DNA of 64,000 bases from Hippasteria phrygiana (GCA_037893225.1 JAZGUH010000185.1:1426001-1490000); one strand, 5' to 3'. Positions 1 to 11,970 are shown, numbered from the stretch's first letter. The notes: generated from the letters alone by a model not told the origin. A program made the numbers and translations.

Positions 1-165
1 TGTGTGACTTAACCATTGTTGAAGCTGGCCAGGTGGTTGTTATTTTAGGGGCGGAGCTTGGAGAAATGGGAGGGGCTGTGGCATTAAAAAAAAAAAAAAA
101 TAAGTATCCTTCGGGGCTCCTAACTCCACAGTAATGGTACAGGAGGGCATGTGAGGTTGAATCAG

Positions 166-231
166 CTATAATGCTCAGTTGGTAGAGTGCGGTCATCCGT
201 AGGTCAAAGGTTCAAGTCCCGCTCTTGTCCA
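166..231 (+). repeat. tRNA-like SINE head fragment
   Basis: GCTCAGTTGGTAGAGTGCGG resembles an A box and GGTTCAAGTCCC a B box, but the anticodon region is too short for a tRNA. It is interpreted as a truncated tRNA-derived SINE. Confidence 0.5.
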
Positions 232-400
232 TTTTCTTTGTACACTCCCAAAACAAAATTCAGTTTAGAATTTAAACCTGCAATAACAAATGGAGTAGCA
301 TGGTGTCTAGGTTGGTGTGGTCATGGTGGTGGTTTTATCTTTGCCTTCTACTTCTGGTGAATCACATAGAGTTTTGGCTAGTAACCCAATGTTTTGTGTG

Positions 401-533
401 CTTATGCAAATTTATGTGCTTGTGCACATTTATGTGCTTGTGCACATTTATGTGCTTGTGCAAATTTATGTGCTTGTGCAAATTTATGTGCTTGTGCAAA
501 TTTATGTGCTTGTGCAAATTTATGTGCTTGTGC
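401..533. repeat. 18-bp minisatellite
   Basis: There are about 7.4 units of TTTATGTGCTTGTGCAAA with few changes. Because 18 is a multiple of three, several frames stay open, but there is no sign of a gene. Confidence 0.85.
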
Positions 534-944
534 AGCTCTATGACATTGGCCGCTGATTGTGTGGGTTTTGGGACCATTTTGTTCTATAGGGTTTTTCCCT
601 CCTAAAACCGAAATCTCTGACCTTTTCGCTTCCATTTAAAAAGCTTGAACCAGAGGTAAACCAGTGCTAATGCAATGATCAGACAAACCACTAGGGGTGT
701 GCATTTACAGGTAGTACGGGAATCGGGCACCCGACTGAAAAAGCACGGGTACCCGGCCATTAAAGAAAGCCAATCCCAAAAATTAAATTTCGGAAATTGC
801 TGTTCATATTGTTCGTAAAGGTCTGCACGTTAATACTACCACATCGGTGCATGAATGCAACAAGATGCAAGTGTGTACAGTGAGCTCTGCAGCTTTACGG
901 TGTAAATTGCATTTTCGAAAGCGTTTTATACGTAAAATCTGTGA

Positions 945-1173
945 TTGAAGCACCGGAGGATTTTGGAGGATTGAGGAGGAATGGTGATTGAAGCACGGAG
1001 GATTTTGGAGGATTGAGGAGGAATGGTGATTGAATGGTGATTGAATGGTGATTGAATGGTGATTGAAGTAAAGGATTTTGGAGGATTGAGGATGAATGGT
1101 GATTGAAGCACGGGAGGATTTTGGAGGATTGAGGATGGTTCCTAGCAATAAGGGCCTAGGGGGTTAGGGTTAA
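945..1173. repeat. GGAGGATT/AATGGTGATTGA repeat ending in GTTAGGGTTAA
   Basis: The stretch holds short tandem units such as GGAGGATTTTGGAGGATTGA and AATGGTGATTGA. The right end GGGTTAGGGTTAA matches the right end of the element at 41573-42042, so this is probably a 5'-truncated or rearranged copy. Confidence 0.6.
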
Positions 1174-2018
1174 ACATTCACCCACAAATAAAGTTTAATA
1201 TCATCGCCATTAGGTGACTTCGTATTCCGAGAAAAATAAGTGGAATACTCGTTCGCACAGAGCTACATGTAGCTGCCATCTTTGTGCCACTGGTACCATG
1301 TGCTGTCCATGTCCTGGCCGTGCAACAGTGGAACGGAACCAGCAACCTCAACAGATTGCGCGTGCATGATGTCAGTCACTTTTCATAGACTTGTTCCCGA
1401 TCCTTCCCATTATCATTTGGCTTCAAAAATAACGAAAAATCTGCGCTAAATAATAACTACAGCAGAACATTTCGCGCAAGTATCAGAGATGTATTTCACG
1501 GGTTAGTAATTTATTTTGGCTTGTACGCACTACTCACACTTACTGATGGAGGGACCGGGAACCAGTCTATGATTGATCACGATGTGCTGAACTAGTTTCC
1601 GCCGCATGCTATGAAAAATACAAATGCATTATAGAGGCCGAAACCAGTCTGCACATACGGGTATTATAAACATTCAGCGGGCATGTAATTATTCGCGTGC
1701 TTATTCGCATTGATCATCTTACAATGTAGTCTTGGTCGTCTTGTGTAAATTGGCGATGTGCATGCCACACGTTCCATCTAAATGTTTAACACTGTCAAAG
1801 TATTGGTTTAAGCATTGCGAACATTAAACGGAAAGTCACTGGAGGAGTATCTATACTTGCAGTCACTGTCTACCAATCCCATGCACAGGCAAAAAATAAT
1901 TTTAGAAAAAAAAAAAAATTACAAATTAATCTTGAGTGTTGGGCAAGAAAATCTCAATATCTCCTCCCAAAATAAAGGGGAAAATGGTGCTGAAAATCTG
2001 TAGGCTTCAGATTACAGT

Positions 2019-2286
2019 TTAACCCTAACCTACCTGAATCCATCAAAATCCATACCCCTGTTTTGGAGGATCATTTGGCGGATTCAGGATACCTCCATAT
2101 TGAAAACTGGGGGGTTTTGATGGATTGAGGATTGTAAGCCTAGCGGTACTGCAGGATTTTGATGGATTCGGGATACCTCCATATTGAGCAGTCACCAAAA
2201 CCAACTTTTTTGTACATGACAAAATAGGTGGATTTTGGTGGATTCGGGATACTTTCTAGTAAAGTTACCCAAGGGGTTAGGGTTAA
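2019..2286. mobile_element. piggyBac-like TTAA MITE
   Basis: The element starts TTAACCCTAAC and ends GTTAGGGTTAA, giving TTAA target copies and a CCCTAAC inverted end typical of piggyBac-type elements. The interior is built of GGATTTTGATGGATTCGGGA-like words. Confidence 0.6.
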
Positions 2287-2546
2287 TGGATATTTATTTG
2301 GAAAAATTAGGCTGGGAGTGGACAGGCAGTTTTTCAATCATTGGCAGTAGACAGGTCGTGTTTTGGGGTCACCACTACAAAGTGAATCATACTTGTATGC
2401 ATTGTCTGTATTATAATGTTGACAAATTCTGTTTATTATTGTATTGATCATGTTGGTTCTCCCTTTCACCTGGTGCGGCAAGAAAATCCAATTACGGCAC
2501 AACATTAATAGCCATCTTGATGTCGTTTTTTCCTCCTGATGAACAG

Positions 2547-2654
2547 GTGCAATGCAAAGTGCAATGCTTGTCGGACGAGCTTCTGCAGGTCAACGCGGCA
2601 TTTGAAAGCAAACCGGATTTGTCGCTGACTGTCCGGCCACAGACATCTAGCAAG
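2547..2654 (+). CDS. Exon A: distal SMP-domain segment of C2CD2/TMEM24-like protein
   Basis: The exon has 36 codons, open, preceded by a pyrimidine-rich tract ending in AACAG and followed by a GTAAAT donor. The peptide contains FESKPDLSLTVRPQ, close to the FTDRPDLSLTVLP stretch I recall from human C2CD2L, at the end of the SMP (synaptotagmin-like mitochondrial lipid-binding) region. The reading frame is set by continuity with exon B, and the exon ends in phase 0. The entry phase cannot be checked because the preceding exon is not in the window or was not recognised. An ATG at 2517 in the same frame lies in the preceding intron and is not treated as a start. Family assignment rests on this exon plus exon B and the C2 domain together. 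Confidence 0.78.
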
Positions 2655-2799
2655 GTAAATTATGGAATTGGATTGGGTACTCTTTTATGGGCTCTGTTCA
2701 CACAATCTGGCTTTGATCTTCTTGTTTTTGTATTACAATTTTCAGAAAATGTATTTGCTTTGATCTTAATCTACAGGTGTTATCTTATCCTAATCCCAG

Positions 2800-3120
2800 A
2801 ATCTTGATCCTTGATCTGGACCCGATCCTTGATCTGGACCCGATCCTGAACCTGACACTGCTTCTGATACTGATCCAGCTCCTAATCTTAATCCTGGCTC
2901 TGACTCTGATCCTCATCCTAATTTTAATCTGATGCTCATCCTACATATGTAATCCTTTCTTCATTTTGATCTTCATTTTGATCTGAATCTAAGTTTGATC
3001 CCAATCTTAATTTGATCCTAATCTAATTGATCCTGATTTGATCCTGATCCCAACCATAATCTGATCCTGATCTCAGTAATCCTGTCTAATCCCAATCTGA
3101 TCCTGATTTGATCCCCAACC
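2800..3120. repeat. Degenerate GATCCTGAT repeat in intron A-B
   Basis: Irregular repeats of TGATCCTGATC and TAATCCTAATC fill the short intron between exons A and B. Confidence 0.65.
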
Positions 3121-3131
3121 TACTCCTGCAG

Positions 3132-3296
3132 AATGACCCAGTGGATTTGATGCTGGTCGAGGAGATCGTTCGTGGGGCCATCATGGGGGCAATGACCTGC
3201 GTTGACCTCTCGACCAAGACATTACCCAGAGAGGTTTTGACGCCCACCATGGCATCAGTCAACATGTCGCAGCGCACCGCTTTTCACCAACCTCCA
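3132..3296 (+). CDS. Exon B: SMP-domain end and linker of C2CD2/TMEM24-like protein
   Basis: The exon has 55 codons, bounded by a CTCCTGCAG acceptor and a GTACGT donor, phase 0 at both ends. The peptide contains VDLMLVEEIVRGAIMGAM, which fits the amphipathic helix that follows PDLSLTV in vertebrate C2CD2L (there it reads similarly, with an EEL...AI pattern). The second half, rich in Thr, Ser and Pro, looks like the start of the linker to the C2 domain. The intron before it is only 477 bp and is largely a degenerate GATCCTGAT-type repeat; the intron after it is 9.8 kb and full of transposon remnants. Confidence 0.8.
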
Positions 3297-3384
3297 GTAC
3301 GTATAGTACATCATACAAAATAACATGGTGTGAGGTTGAATCTGTACATGTACCTGTGGGTAGATCAAATTCCTCAGGTTAGTC

Positions 3385-3745
3385 TAGAGTTGTAATCAAG
3401 TCGGCCCACAAGTCGGCCCACAAGTCGGCCCACAAGTCGGCCCACAAGTCGGCCCACAAGTCGGCCCACAAGTCGGCCCACAAGCTAGATGGGATGAACA
3501 ATGACAAAGGAATGATTTTGTTATATAGTGTGTTTGAATAGCTTGTTAGATTGCTTGAGACCAGACTTGTGAAGTGACTTGTGATGACTTGTGATGACTT
3601 GTGAAGTGACTTGTGATGACTTGTGATGACTTGTGAAGTGACTTGTGATGACTTGTGAAGTGACTTGTGATGACTTGTGAAGTGACTTGTGATGTGACTT
3701 GTGATGACTTGTGAAGTGACTTGTGATGACTCGATTAACAACTCT
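3385..3745. mobile_element. MITE family 'AGAGTTGT' copy with minisatellites in both arms
   Basis: The termini are inverted: TAGAGTTGTAATCAAGTC at the left and GACTCGATTAACAACTCT at the right. The left arm holds seven near-perfect 12-bp units (CAAGTCGGCCCA, 3398-3483). The right arm holds a mixed array of GTGATGACTT and GTGAAGTGACTT (about 3567-3730). The middle contains the family core (ATGAACAATGACAAAGGAATG). Related copies are at 10022-10236, 10887-11256, 35762-36761 and 47281-47462. Confidence 0.7.
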
Positions 3746-4350
3746 GCAAGTTACGCTTGGAATTTGGCTGAAGTTGTTTAGGTTGCAATACCAGGAGGAG
3801 CTACGATTTTATGATACGTTCACCAAGAGTTGACCGTCTTTGTTGTTTCAGTACATACTTTATACATCAAGTGTTTGGTATCTTACACCTGGGTGATTTC
3901 TTCAGATGACATTGAACTATTGGATTACTATTGTCATTTTCCGGTGATTCACAATTCAGAGGAGAAACTCCATAGCGTTACAGATTTCAATAGGAACAAA
4001 GGAAAACAAAAGAAGGTGCATAAAGGTCTTCCCCATAAGTATGTGTGTGTGTACGGCTGTGTGTTCTGACAGAAAGATTTTGCAGTTTTTACGTTTGTGG
4101 AAGTTGTTCAAACGTTTCTCAGGATGGCCGATGATGTCTTGTATTTGCAAGGCTTCCGAATGCTTCACAAACACTGCTGCCTGAAATACATGAAATTTGT
4201 GATGCGATCAAGCAAAATCAGTCGGAACTCGACAATCCTTGTTTTGAGATATGTGCCAATGTTCGTAGGGGTGGAAAAATCAAAATTGACTTTTTGTACA
4301 AAAACAGAAGGGAAAAACATTCTTCTTTTGCAACTTTGTTGTGACATGTA

Positions 4351-5155
4351 CAGTGTTCTCCACGGCCTTAAATTTTAGCAGGGCGGCAGACACAATGCGA
4401 GCGCGAAGCCCTTACGGCTTGGGGTCCGGGGCCCGCTTAAAGGCCACAGGAAATTTTTGATTCTAGATGCTCTGTGGTGCAATCTGAGGCATTTCCTGGC
4501 CACTTTCTTCTGACTCTTTGAATCAAATTTGCTCATGTTTACAACTTGAAATGAAGGCAAGATTTTTAAGGGAAGGGGATTTTGTCATCAAAAGATGATT
4601 TTTTTCGGGGGAAATTTTTTTTGAGGGTTGTGACGTCCGAGTCCCTTGATTAGAAATCCCTTTTTAGTCTACTCGACCCAGTCGGATCGTCGTCGCTGGG
4701 CACAGAGCGCGTGGACAAGGTATTTTCCGAGAGAAAAAGACGCCCTCAAGTGTTACGGAACATTGTATAGGTAAACTGGTTCTCGACGCGACAAAGTGAA
4801 AATGATATTACCAGGGAGATTGGAACCAGTCCAGAAAAATATTACGTGTATAGTTTTATGATGTGAATGCATAACATGTTGCGTACGTTGCGTCCAGATC
4901 TGTTCGATTACTATAAATGCTACTGCAATACTGCTGAATGTTAATGTTGGCAAACTTTTCATGTTCGTTCCACAGAGTGCGGTAAACTTCTTTGTACTTA
5001 GATAAACTGTGAAGACGGTGGAGAATGGGGGAAAATCCAATGGAAAAAAAATTGCAGGGCGGTGAAAATTTTAGCGGGGCGTAAAACTTTAGCGGGGCGG
5101 CATACAATTTTGGCAGGGCGGCCCGCCCTGCTAAAACCCCTCGTGGAGAACACTG
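4351..5155. mobile_element. 805-bp DNA transposon, CAGTGTTCTCCACG ends
   Basis: The termini are inverted: CAGTGTTCTCCACG at the left and CGTGGAGAACACTG at the right, each followed inward by an AGCAGGGCGG-type segment. CATGTA is repeated on both sides (4345-4350 and 5156-5161). A paralogous segment at 46890-47190 lacks the insertion. Fragments of its interior (GATGCTCTGTGGTGCAATCT) recur near 27485 and 50860. No transposase frame was seen. Confidence 0.65.
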
Positions 5156-7325
5156 CATGTATTATAAGTGTACTAAAAATGTCTCAATTAAAGTACTGTA
5201 ACTTTATACTTGAAGTACGCTACAAATGAATATGTAGAAAGCCCAAAATTGATAAGGGCCTACTTCAGACTGGTTTTGCTTGATCGCATCACATATGATG
5301 ATGAGATGTACAATGTAGTCCTGAACGAACAATGTGATGGGAGTTGTTGCAAAATGGGAAGGTCAAATATGGCCTCTCTGTTGCTACCGCTGGTTGCGCA
5401 CTGTTTTGTGAATTGCCCAAATTCCTTCATGTTCTTTGGCTCGAATGAAACTGCTCAAATGCCCATTTAAATATCACCATAAAATATCACCATAAAATTC
5501 ATTTAAGCAACATTATCCTTTGATATTTGCAATACTCTTTGGGAAGTGTAATGAAAGTGTTAATGTGCTTTGTTTTTCACCGTGGTCTGTATTTGTACAT
5601 GTGCTTTTGACGTGTGTTCTAACAGTGTGCTGTTGGTGTTTCTTGCTTTCCTGCTACTAATGTCTGCAGTCTACATGTAGCTCGTATGGTGGGCGTAGTT
5701 CCATCAGGGTATGTATGCTGAACAATGCTGCCGTGGCCTTGACCCCTCCCCTAAAAACTGGGTGGAGGGCTCTCTCTACCTTATGGTGGCTGGCTCGTGC
5801 TGAGTGCATTGGTGTTTGTGAGAGGTTCATGCATTGTGTATTTATGAACCTTTGTGGTTCACGTATTGTGTACAAACCTCAGAGGCTTATATAAGGTTCA
5901 GAGGTTTTTGTTTCTAGGGCTCGTACATTCCAAATGTGGTCTCAGAGATTTGTGTTAGCCATACAGTTTTAACCCTTTCCTTAGCACATTGTTTATTGGC
6001 TTATCTTCCCCAGTACCACAATCTTTGTTCAGTCAAGCGTAAAACCACTTACGCAGAAAAAGCAGCTGACTGCTTGTTCAATGGTTGTATTTTCAACCAA
6101 GGATTTCACCCTCAAGAATTCATTGAAAAGGAAAATGTGTTTAAAGTTAATTTGATCCATGAAAATTTCTCTTTCATGATGTGGTGTAAAAATGAAATCC
6201 ATAACTGCTAAAATAGCAAAGTTAAAGCTGTTTGCTCCCCTGGCCCACTTTATCAAACAGTAAAGATGGTTTTCACATGAACAAATGGCACTCCATACAC
6301 ATAACTGTACAGGAAAACTTTACGTACAGTTTTCGCAACATATTGTAATGTGACACATGAATTTGATAGCATCATTGGAAAGATCCCAACAAGCTCTTTC
6401 TGTTGTTGGTATAAAGATCATGTATGGACAGCGAAAAACAAAAGCACGTTTGTTAAAACTTGGTGAATATATTTGTTGTTTGGATGCTCTGGTGTGTGGT
6501 TTCCTTGTCGAGTAAACTCAACATTGGTAAGCAACAGGGGTGCTGTGCCGGGCTTGTCGAGTAAACTAGACATTGGCAAGGAAAGGGTTAAAGGGCACAT
6601 GTGTAAACCTCAGAGGTTCATATGAGTTCCACCAGCTTCTGAGGTTCAGACAATACGAGCCTCTCAACCTTAGAGGTTCATGAGATTTGTTGCAACCTGA
6701 GTGGTATAAAACTGCTGCCGAGGGTCACTCATTTTTGTTATGAATCTTAAAGCCTCAGTGGATTCTGTACGAGTCTGAAGTGCTAATCAGTGGCATGTTT
6801 TGGAGCCTCGGGGGTATCTTGAGGTTTGTACAGTACCACAATGCCACATGTCTCTTTGTACACATGTACCTGTCTAACCTCTGAACTCTAAAGCACAAGC
6901 ACATTCAGAGATTCAGAAGCTGTTGGCACTGCATGCACTGGCTGGGGCTGTCAATCAGTAAATTACGAATGCATGCACATGTAATCTACACTTAAGATCT
7001 TGCTGCATTGAGCGCCTCACAGGGGATGCTTTAATGAATACCTCACAGGAATGCATGAAATGAAATGGGAAACATGAGGCGCACTACGCAATTCATGCAC
7101 GATGCAGTGAGCAAGTGCATTATCGTGTAAATTTCTGTTCTGCATTTTCTGAACACCAGGCCACAAAACATGAATGATTGATGTACATTGTATGGAGCAC
7201 GTGGTGCACCTTTATGCACGAGTCACTGTACGCATGAGGCCAGCCATCATGCACACACATAATGTAGGAAGTGAAGCAGTCCACAGCATGAAGTTGTTTC
7301 TCACTACGGCAGCATGTCGTCACTA
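5156..7325. other. Intron B-C stretch without a gene
   Basis: The first 140 bp match 46950-47180. The rest is unique-looking AT-rich intron with scattered CCTCAGAGGTTCA words (about 5870-6840) and a weak inverted pair of AACCCTTTCC and GGAAAGGGTT at 5970 and 6580. No coding signal was recognised. Confidence 0.5.
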
Positions 7326-7688
7326 CCAATGCATCACGTGACTCATGTTACTATCATGTGACTTCCATGTGACTCATGTTACTATCATGTTACTATCATG
7401 TTACTATCATGTGACTCATGTTACTATCATGTGACTCATGTTACTATCATGTGACTCATGTTACTACCATGTGACTCATGTTACTACCATGTGACTCATG
7501 TTACTACCATGTGATTCATGTTACTACCATGTGATTCATGTTACTACCATGTGACTCATGTTACTACCATGTGACACATGTTACTATCATGTGACACATG
7601 TTACTATCATGTGACTCTTGTTACTACCATGTGACACATGTTACTACCATGTGACACATGTTACTATCATGTGACCCATGTTACTAAT
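7326..7688. repeat. 20-bp minisatellite
   Basis: There are about 17 units of TGACTCATGTTACTACCATG with single-base variants, in the intron between exons B and C. Confidence 0.85.
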
Positions 7689-8169
7689 CCACTAATTCTG
7701 TACAGGTTTAGGTAAACCCTACTAATTGACAGTTAATGCACGAATCGTCACTAACATATAACCTGAATTACATTGTAAATGAAAGTATTTGTGATACACA
7801 TGCTGTTTTTGATACAACTCGTGAATTTTGCAATTTTTACAATACGTGCAGCTTTAAAAACTTGAAAGCAGCAATTTTTGTTTAATTGCTGGCATAGAAC
7901 AAAAGTGAACAGTACATGTACATGTACACTTGGTAGAGAATGTCTAAAAGATTACAAATTGAAAAAAAAAATCACTGCAAATTGTGGATGTACAGTACAT
8001 GTTACATGTATGTTTTGGAAAAGTTTTGCATAAATTCTAAACAATATCAGTCTCTTTTTCCAAAAGTAATTTTCACACACCCTTTTGCATCTTTTTAGTT
8101 TAGATTTGGATATTTGTATCCATTGTCCTTTAAGCAGCAATTTCCGAGTCCATGGACTCCTATTGAATG

Positions 8170-8780
8170 CAGACAGCATTGCCAGAGAGTCCAAAACAGG
8201 GGTTCATTTTGGCGGTTATCAACGGTCATATTACTAAGAAATACATGTAGTTCGGTTGCTTCTTGGCGGTGAGTGTCTTCTGGAATTTAAAATAGGGGAG
8301 AAATAAACGTAGTATACACCATTTGTTTTTGCTGTCATTTTCAGAAATAAATGGATTTGGGGGTTAGTATTTTTATAGCGTGCTAGCAAATACTGTAACA
8401 CTGGCCTGTTTAAAGTTTTGTGTGCATAGATGCTGGGAAAACAGAGAGAAAAAAATCTGTCTGGTTCCTTGACCATGCCTTAATAGACGAAACGGAGCAA
8501 TTTATAGATGTCGGGGAATTATCAGGTCGGGGAGTTGGACTATATAAATTTGCACTTTTCTTGAAAAGCACACGAGGTGCCATGATTTCACTGGATGCTT
8601 TTGAGACTGCTATTTTACTTAGTCTCATATGTTATTTCGTAATAATTCAGTAGTTTTGTATACTACTCTTAAGCACTATAATGAAATACTCAAATACCCA
8701 AAACAGAACCAGTTTTCGTTTATGACCGCCAAAACACACCCCAGGATAGACCACTCACAGATGGTGGATAAACTTGAGCG
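8170..8780. repeat. AGGTAGTGTACA-family interior with GTTCATTTTGGCGGT/GACCGCCAAAAC inverted ends
   Basis: The middle shares words with the TTAA MITE family (TTTTCAGAAATAAATGGATT, GATGCTGGGAAAACAGA, CACGAGGTGCCATGATTTCA). The outer inverted pair near 8200 and 8725 suggests a related but distinct element. Similar partial copies are near 13430-13680 and 39660-39900. Confidence 0.45.
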
Positions 8781-8929
8781 TCCGTCAGGATTTTTTGCAG
8801 TGCAGGCACAGCTCGTTTACCTCAGGATACAACAATGTCAATATTTCTGCATGTCTGTTGGGGACTTTTTGACGATGCTGTCCGTGTTCAATGCAACTCC
8901 ATGCATACATGTACAGTACATTGCAATAA

Positions 8930-9140
8930 GCCATTTCGGTACTTCAGCTGCGGAATGTGCGCAATGACATTTTATCCCGAATGACCCGCGTGACCTAACA
9001 CGCGCGTGTGAACGCAAATGGTGGTTGCACAACGCGCACGTGTTAAGTTCAATCGGTGTGGGCGTTCGAGTAACATGGCGTGACATTACGTCAGCAATTT
9101 TATCCCGAATAACCTTTGACCTTTGAGAAGCCGAACTGGC
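8930..9140. mobile_element. MITE family GCCAGTTCGGTA, copy 1
   Basis: The inverted ends are GCCATTTCGGTACTTCA and AGCCGAACTGGC. The interior words ATTTTATCCCGAATGACC and GACATTACGTCAGCAATTTT are shared, in opposite orientation, with the copies at 54619 and 63089. Confidence 0.7.
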
Positions 9141-9142
9141 TC

Positions 9143-9320
9143 ATTGAAAGTTAACCTGAGAATGGGAATTTCTTTTTACACTTTTACTCTTCCAAGGGAA
9201 TTCATTTTCATTTCACAAAGTGAGAAAAAGTTTTCACGAAGTGGAAAACATTTTCAAACCGTTTAACAGAATTCTTTTCACAAAATGTCCCATTCCCATT
9301 CGCAGTGTTAACTTTCAATT
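9143..9320. repeat. Foldback inverted repeat, TTGAAAGTTAAC ends
   Basis: TTGAAAGTTAACCTGAGAAT and CGCAGTGTTAACTTTCAA pair, as do GAATGGGAAT and ATTCCCATTC. It abuts the MITE at 8930-9140. Confidence 0.5.
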
Positions 9321-10021
9321 GCAATGTACTGTATATGGAATACTAATCTTTTACTGCTATATAGTCTATAGACCACCACACTCCTCTTGGTTTAAATGAG
9401 ATTTGTAGAATTGCATGGGGGACATGAACAAAGTATAGAGGTTTGTGGTAACACCATGTGAAATTGATTCTTTTGAGTTGTTTGGTTCCGAGTTAAAACA
9501 ACCGGTTCTTCTCAGAATCACACAATTTCACAGGGTGTGACCACAAACCCTCCATACTTTCCTCGTGACTTGTTCGTTAGCGCACGTTGACATCCAATGT
9601 AAACCTTACGGTAGTGCCCTGTCCATCTGTATGTACAATGTATACCAAAACTGAGGTCTTGTAGTTTTCCCGTATTGTAGTTGAGTCTGGATCTGAGTCG
9701 GATTTTTTTTTTTAATCTAAGTTTGCCCTGAACAAGGCTAAACGCCACTAGAGGTCAGCAGTACAGAGCTACAAACAGAAAAGGAATCAAAGATACAAGA
9801 GGTAGGAATTAAGATTCCTCTTGAAGCAGGAAAGATCGTGAGATGAAGGGAAACATGCACCAGGCAAAGAATTTCGTAGAGATACAGAACGAGGCAAAAA
9901 GCTATTGGCATAGCTTTTCGTTCTACATCTAGGTTCAGCTGGAGTATATTGGTAGGAACTGGCGGAAAGCTGAGTTTCACGCTCAAAAATCCTATTAATA
10001 AAAGTGGAGAAACTAGACAAC

Positions 10022-10236
10022 AGGGCTGTAGTCGAGTCCATCACAAGTCCCTGCAAGTCCATCACACGCACTCCAGTCCTAATTTCAATCACAAGCTATT
10101 CAAATGAGCTTTGACAAAGGCATTTCTTTGTCATTGTTCATCTAGTTAATACTTGTGACCGGCTTTATGAAAGGACTTCTGACTGGACTTGTGAAAGGAC
10201 TTGTGAAAGGACTTGCAGGGACTCGACTACAGCTCT
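10022..10236. mobile_element. MITE family 'AGAGTTGT' copy 2
   Basis: The ends are AGGGCTGTAGTCGAGTCC and GACTCGACTACAGCTCT, inverted with respect to each other. The core ATTTCTTTGTCATTGTTCAT matches the other family members. Both arms have short runs of ACTTGTGAAAGG-type repeats. Confidence 0.65.
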
Positions 10237-10886
10237 GCCAGACAAGCCGGTGGAACCAATAGAGGAATCCCACAACGACGAGTTTAGCGCCGATCTGCGC
10301 ACTTCCGCGTTTGAAAACTAGGATCTTAATGTCACAGTAAACAACTTTATGCTGATAGTGCGCCTGCGCTTCCTTTTATGGCCTGATTAATTCATGCATG
10401 AATGAATGTGCTGAAAAGCGTTGTTTTGTTTGCCACTGACACTCTCGCTTTCAACCCGGAAGTGCGCAGAAGGGGCTTATGTGAAATTCCTCTATACCTC
10501 ACCAGTAAAACAAGTGGACAAAGGAGTCCAAAAGTCAAATCTGGATTTGACCAGAGCCCTCGCTTGACCAGATTTGATGCAGGATTCTGAAGTACTTCTT
10601 GGGCTGAAGTCAGGTCCGGACTTGGGTCTGTATTTCCAGTTCTGGACTGAAGTGGACTTTTATTCTGTTTTTGCCCAAACTATCTCAGACTTGGACCCAG
10701 ACTCAACTAAACACTGGTGTTTGCCACAACTACCTTTTTTGGGGGGGGTAAATGACATATTGTGTTAAAATTCAAACCTTTGTTGAAAATGTGTCATTTC
10801 AAAACTTTTCAAAGATTAACCCACTGAGCCCGGCTGACTCTATAGCTGTGGTTTGAAAATTGCCACCTGGCCGATTGACAGCTATC

Positions 10887-11256
10887 AGAGCTGTAGTCCA
10901 GACCCTGCAAGTCCTTTCACAAGTCCTTTCGCAAGAACAGTCACAAGTCCTTTCATTAGCCTTTTAGAGGTATGGCGGACACAATAGGAGGGCGCTATTT
11001 GATTTGGGTATACCTTTTGTGCCATATAAAAGGTTTACCCAAATCAAATAGCGCCCTCCTATTGTGTCCGCCATACCTCTAAAAGGCTAATAAAGCCAGT
11101 CACAAGTAACTGGATGAACATTGACAAAGGAATGCCTTTGTCAAAGCTCATTTGAATAGCTTGTGATTGGGATTAGGACTTGGAGGGCTTGTGATGGACT
11201 TGTGATGGACTTTGCAAAGACTTGCAGGGACTTGTGATGGACTTGACTACATCTCT
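10887..11256. mobile_element. MITE family 'AGAGTTGT' copy 3, interrupted by a palindrome
   Basis: The ends are AGAGCTGTAGTCCAG and GACTTGACTACATCTCT, with the family core GATGAACATTGACAAAGG. A separate 133-bp palindrome is inserted at 10957-11089. Confidence 0.6.
10957..11089. mobile_element. 133-bp near-perfect palindrome (foldback MITE)
   Basis: The arms run from TAGCCTTTTAGAGGTATGGC to the inverted GCCATACCTCTAAAAGGCTA with only a few mismatches and a very short centre. It is inserted in a MITE copy; the related sequence at 47300-47320 lacks it. A 2-bp AT or TA target duplication is possible. Confidence 0.7.
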
Positions 11257-11393
11257 GCCCAGACTCAAGTAAACACTGGTGTTTGCCACAACTAGCTATC
11301 TTTTTTTTCCGTAAATGACATGTTTTGTTAAAATTCAAACTTTGTTGAAAATGTATTATTTCAAAACTTTTTCAAAGATTATTAACTCATCGA

Positions 11394-11555
11394 TTAACCC
11401 ATGGTTTGAAAATTGCCACCTGGCCGGTTGACGGCTATAGCCGCATTTTCTGCATTTTCAGTCCATTGTTGGGCTATTGTGTAGGTTATGCTTGGCTGCT
11501 CAAGCCGGCCTGGCATACCGGTGCCCCATTATAATACCCGGGCTCAAGGGGTTAA
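11394..11555. mobile_element. TTAA MITE, CCCCTTG family
   Basis: The TTAACCCATGG left end and CAAGGGGTTAA right end enclose the family words TTGCCACCTGGCCGG and GGCTGCTCAAGCCGGC. A left-end fragment of the same family lies at 10818-10880. Confidence 0.6.
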
Positions 11556-11710
11556 AACAAACTTGATAAACTAGCTACACAAATTTGCAGTTTGATTTTA
11601 ACGTTTTAAATCTCACTTGTAGCAACTTTTTTTCACTGACCAATTGTTTAATTTTGTTGTTTTAGACTATTTAGTTTATAGACCCTTTTTACCCATGTGA
11701 CCAGATGGTG

Positions 11711-11970
11711 TAGGGCTGTTCATTTTTTAAAACTGGGTTTGACCGAATATTTGATACTTGTCGATCAAGTTTTTCACGCGTCAGCTGCATGCCGCTTTGT
11801 CAAGGATTTTTACAGACAGGACCAATAAACCTCCGTGTGCAAAAATGTACCGTGACCGTCGACAAAAATGCGGCATTTGACACTGGTAAGAGCCGTAATA
11901 TTCGAACCGGCAAAAAGGTATTCGAATATTCGGTTGACAATCTAAAATTTGAATATTCAGGACAGCCCTA
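11711..11970. mobile_element. hAT-like MITE, CGAATATTCG family
   Basis: The termini TAGGGCTGTTC and GGACAGCCCTA are inverted. The flanks AGATGGTG (11703-11710) and AGATAGTG (11971-11978) are an 8-bp target duplication with one mismatch. The interior is rich in GAATATTCG words. Confidence 0.72.

Noticed and set aside
7326..7688. Regular direct repeats that could suggest a CRISPR array
   Set aside because: The units are contiguous 20-bp minisatellite repeats with no unique spacers, in a eukaryotic intron.
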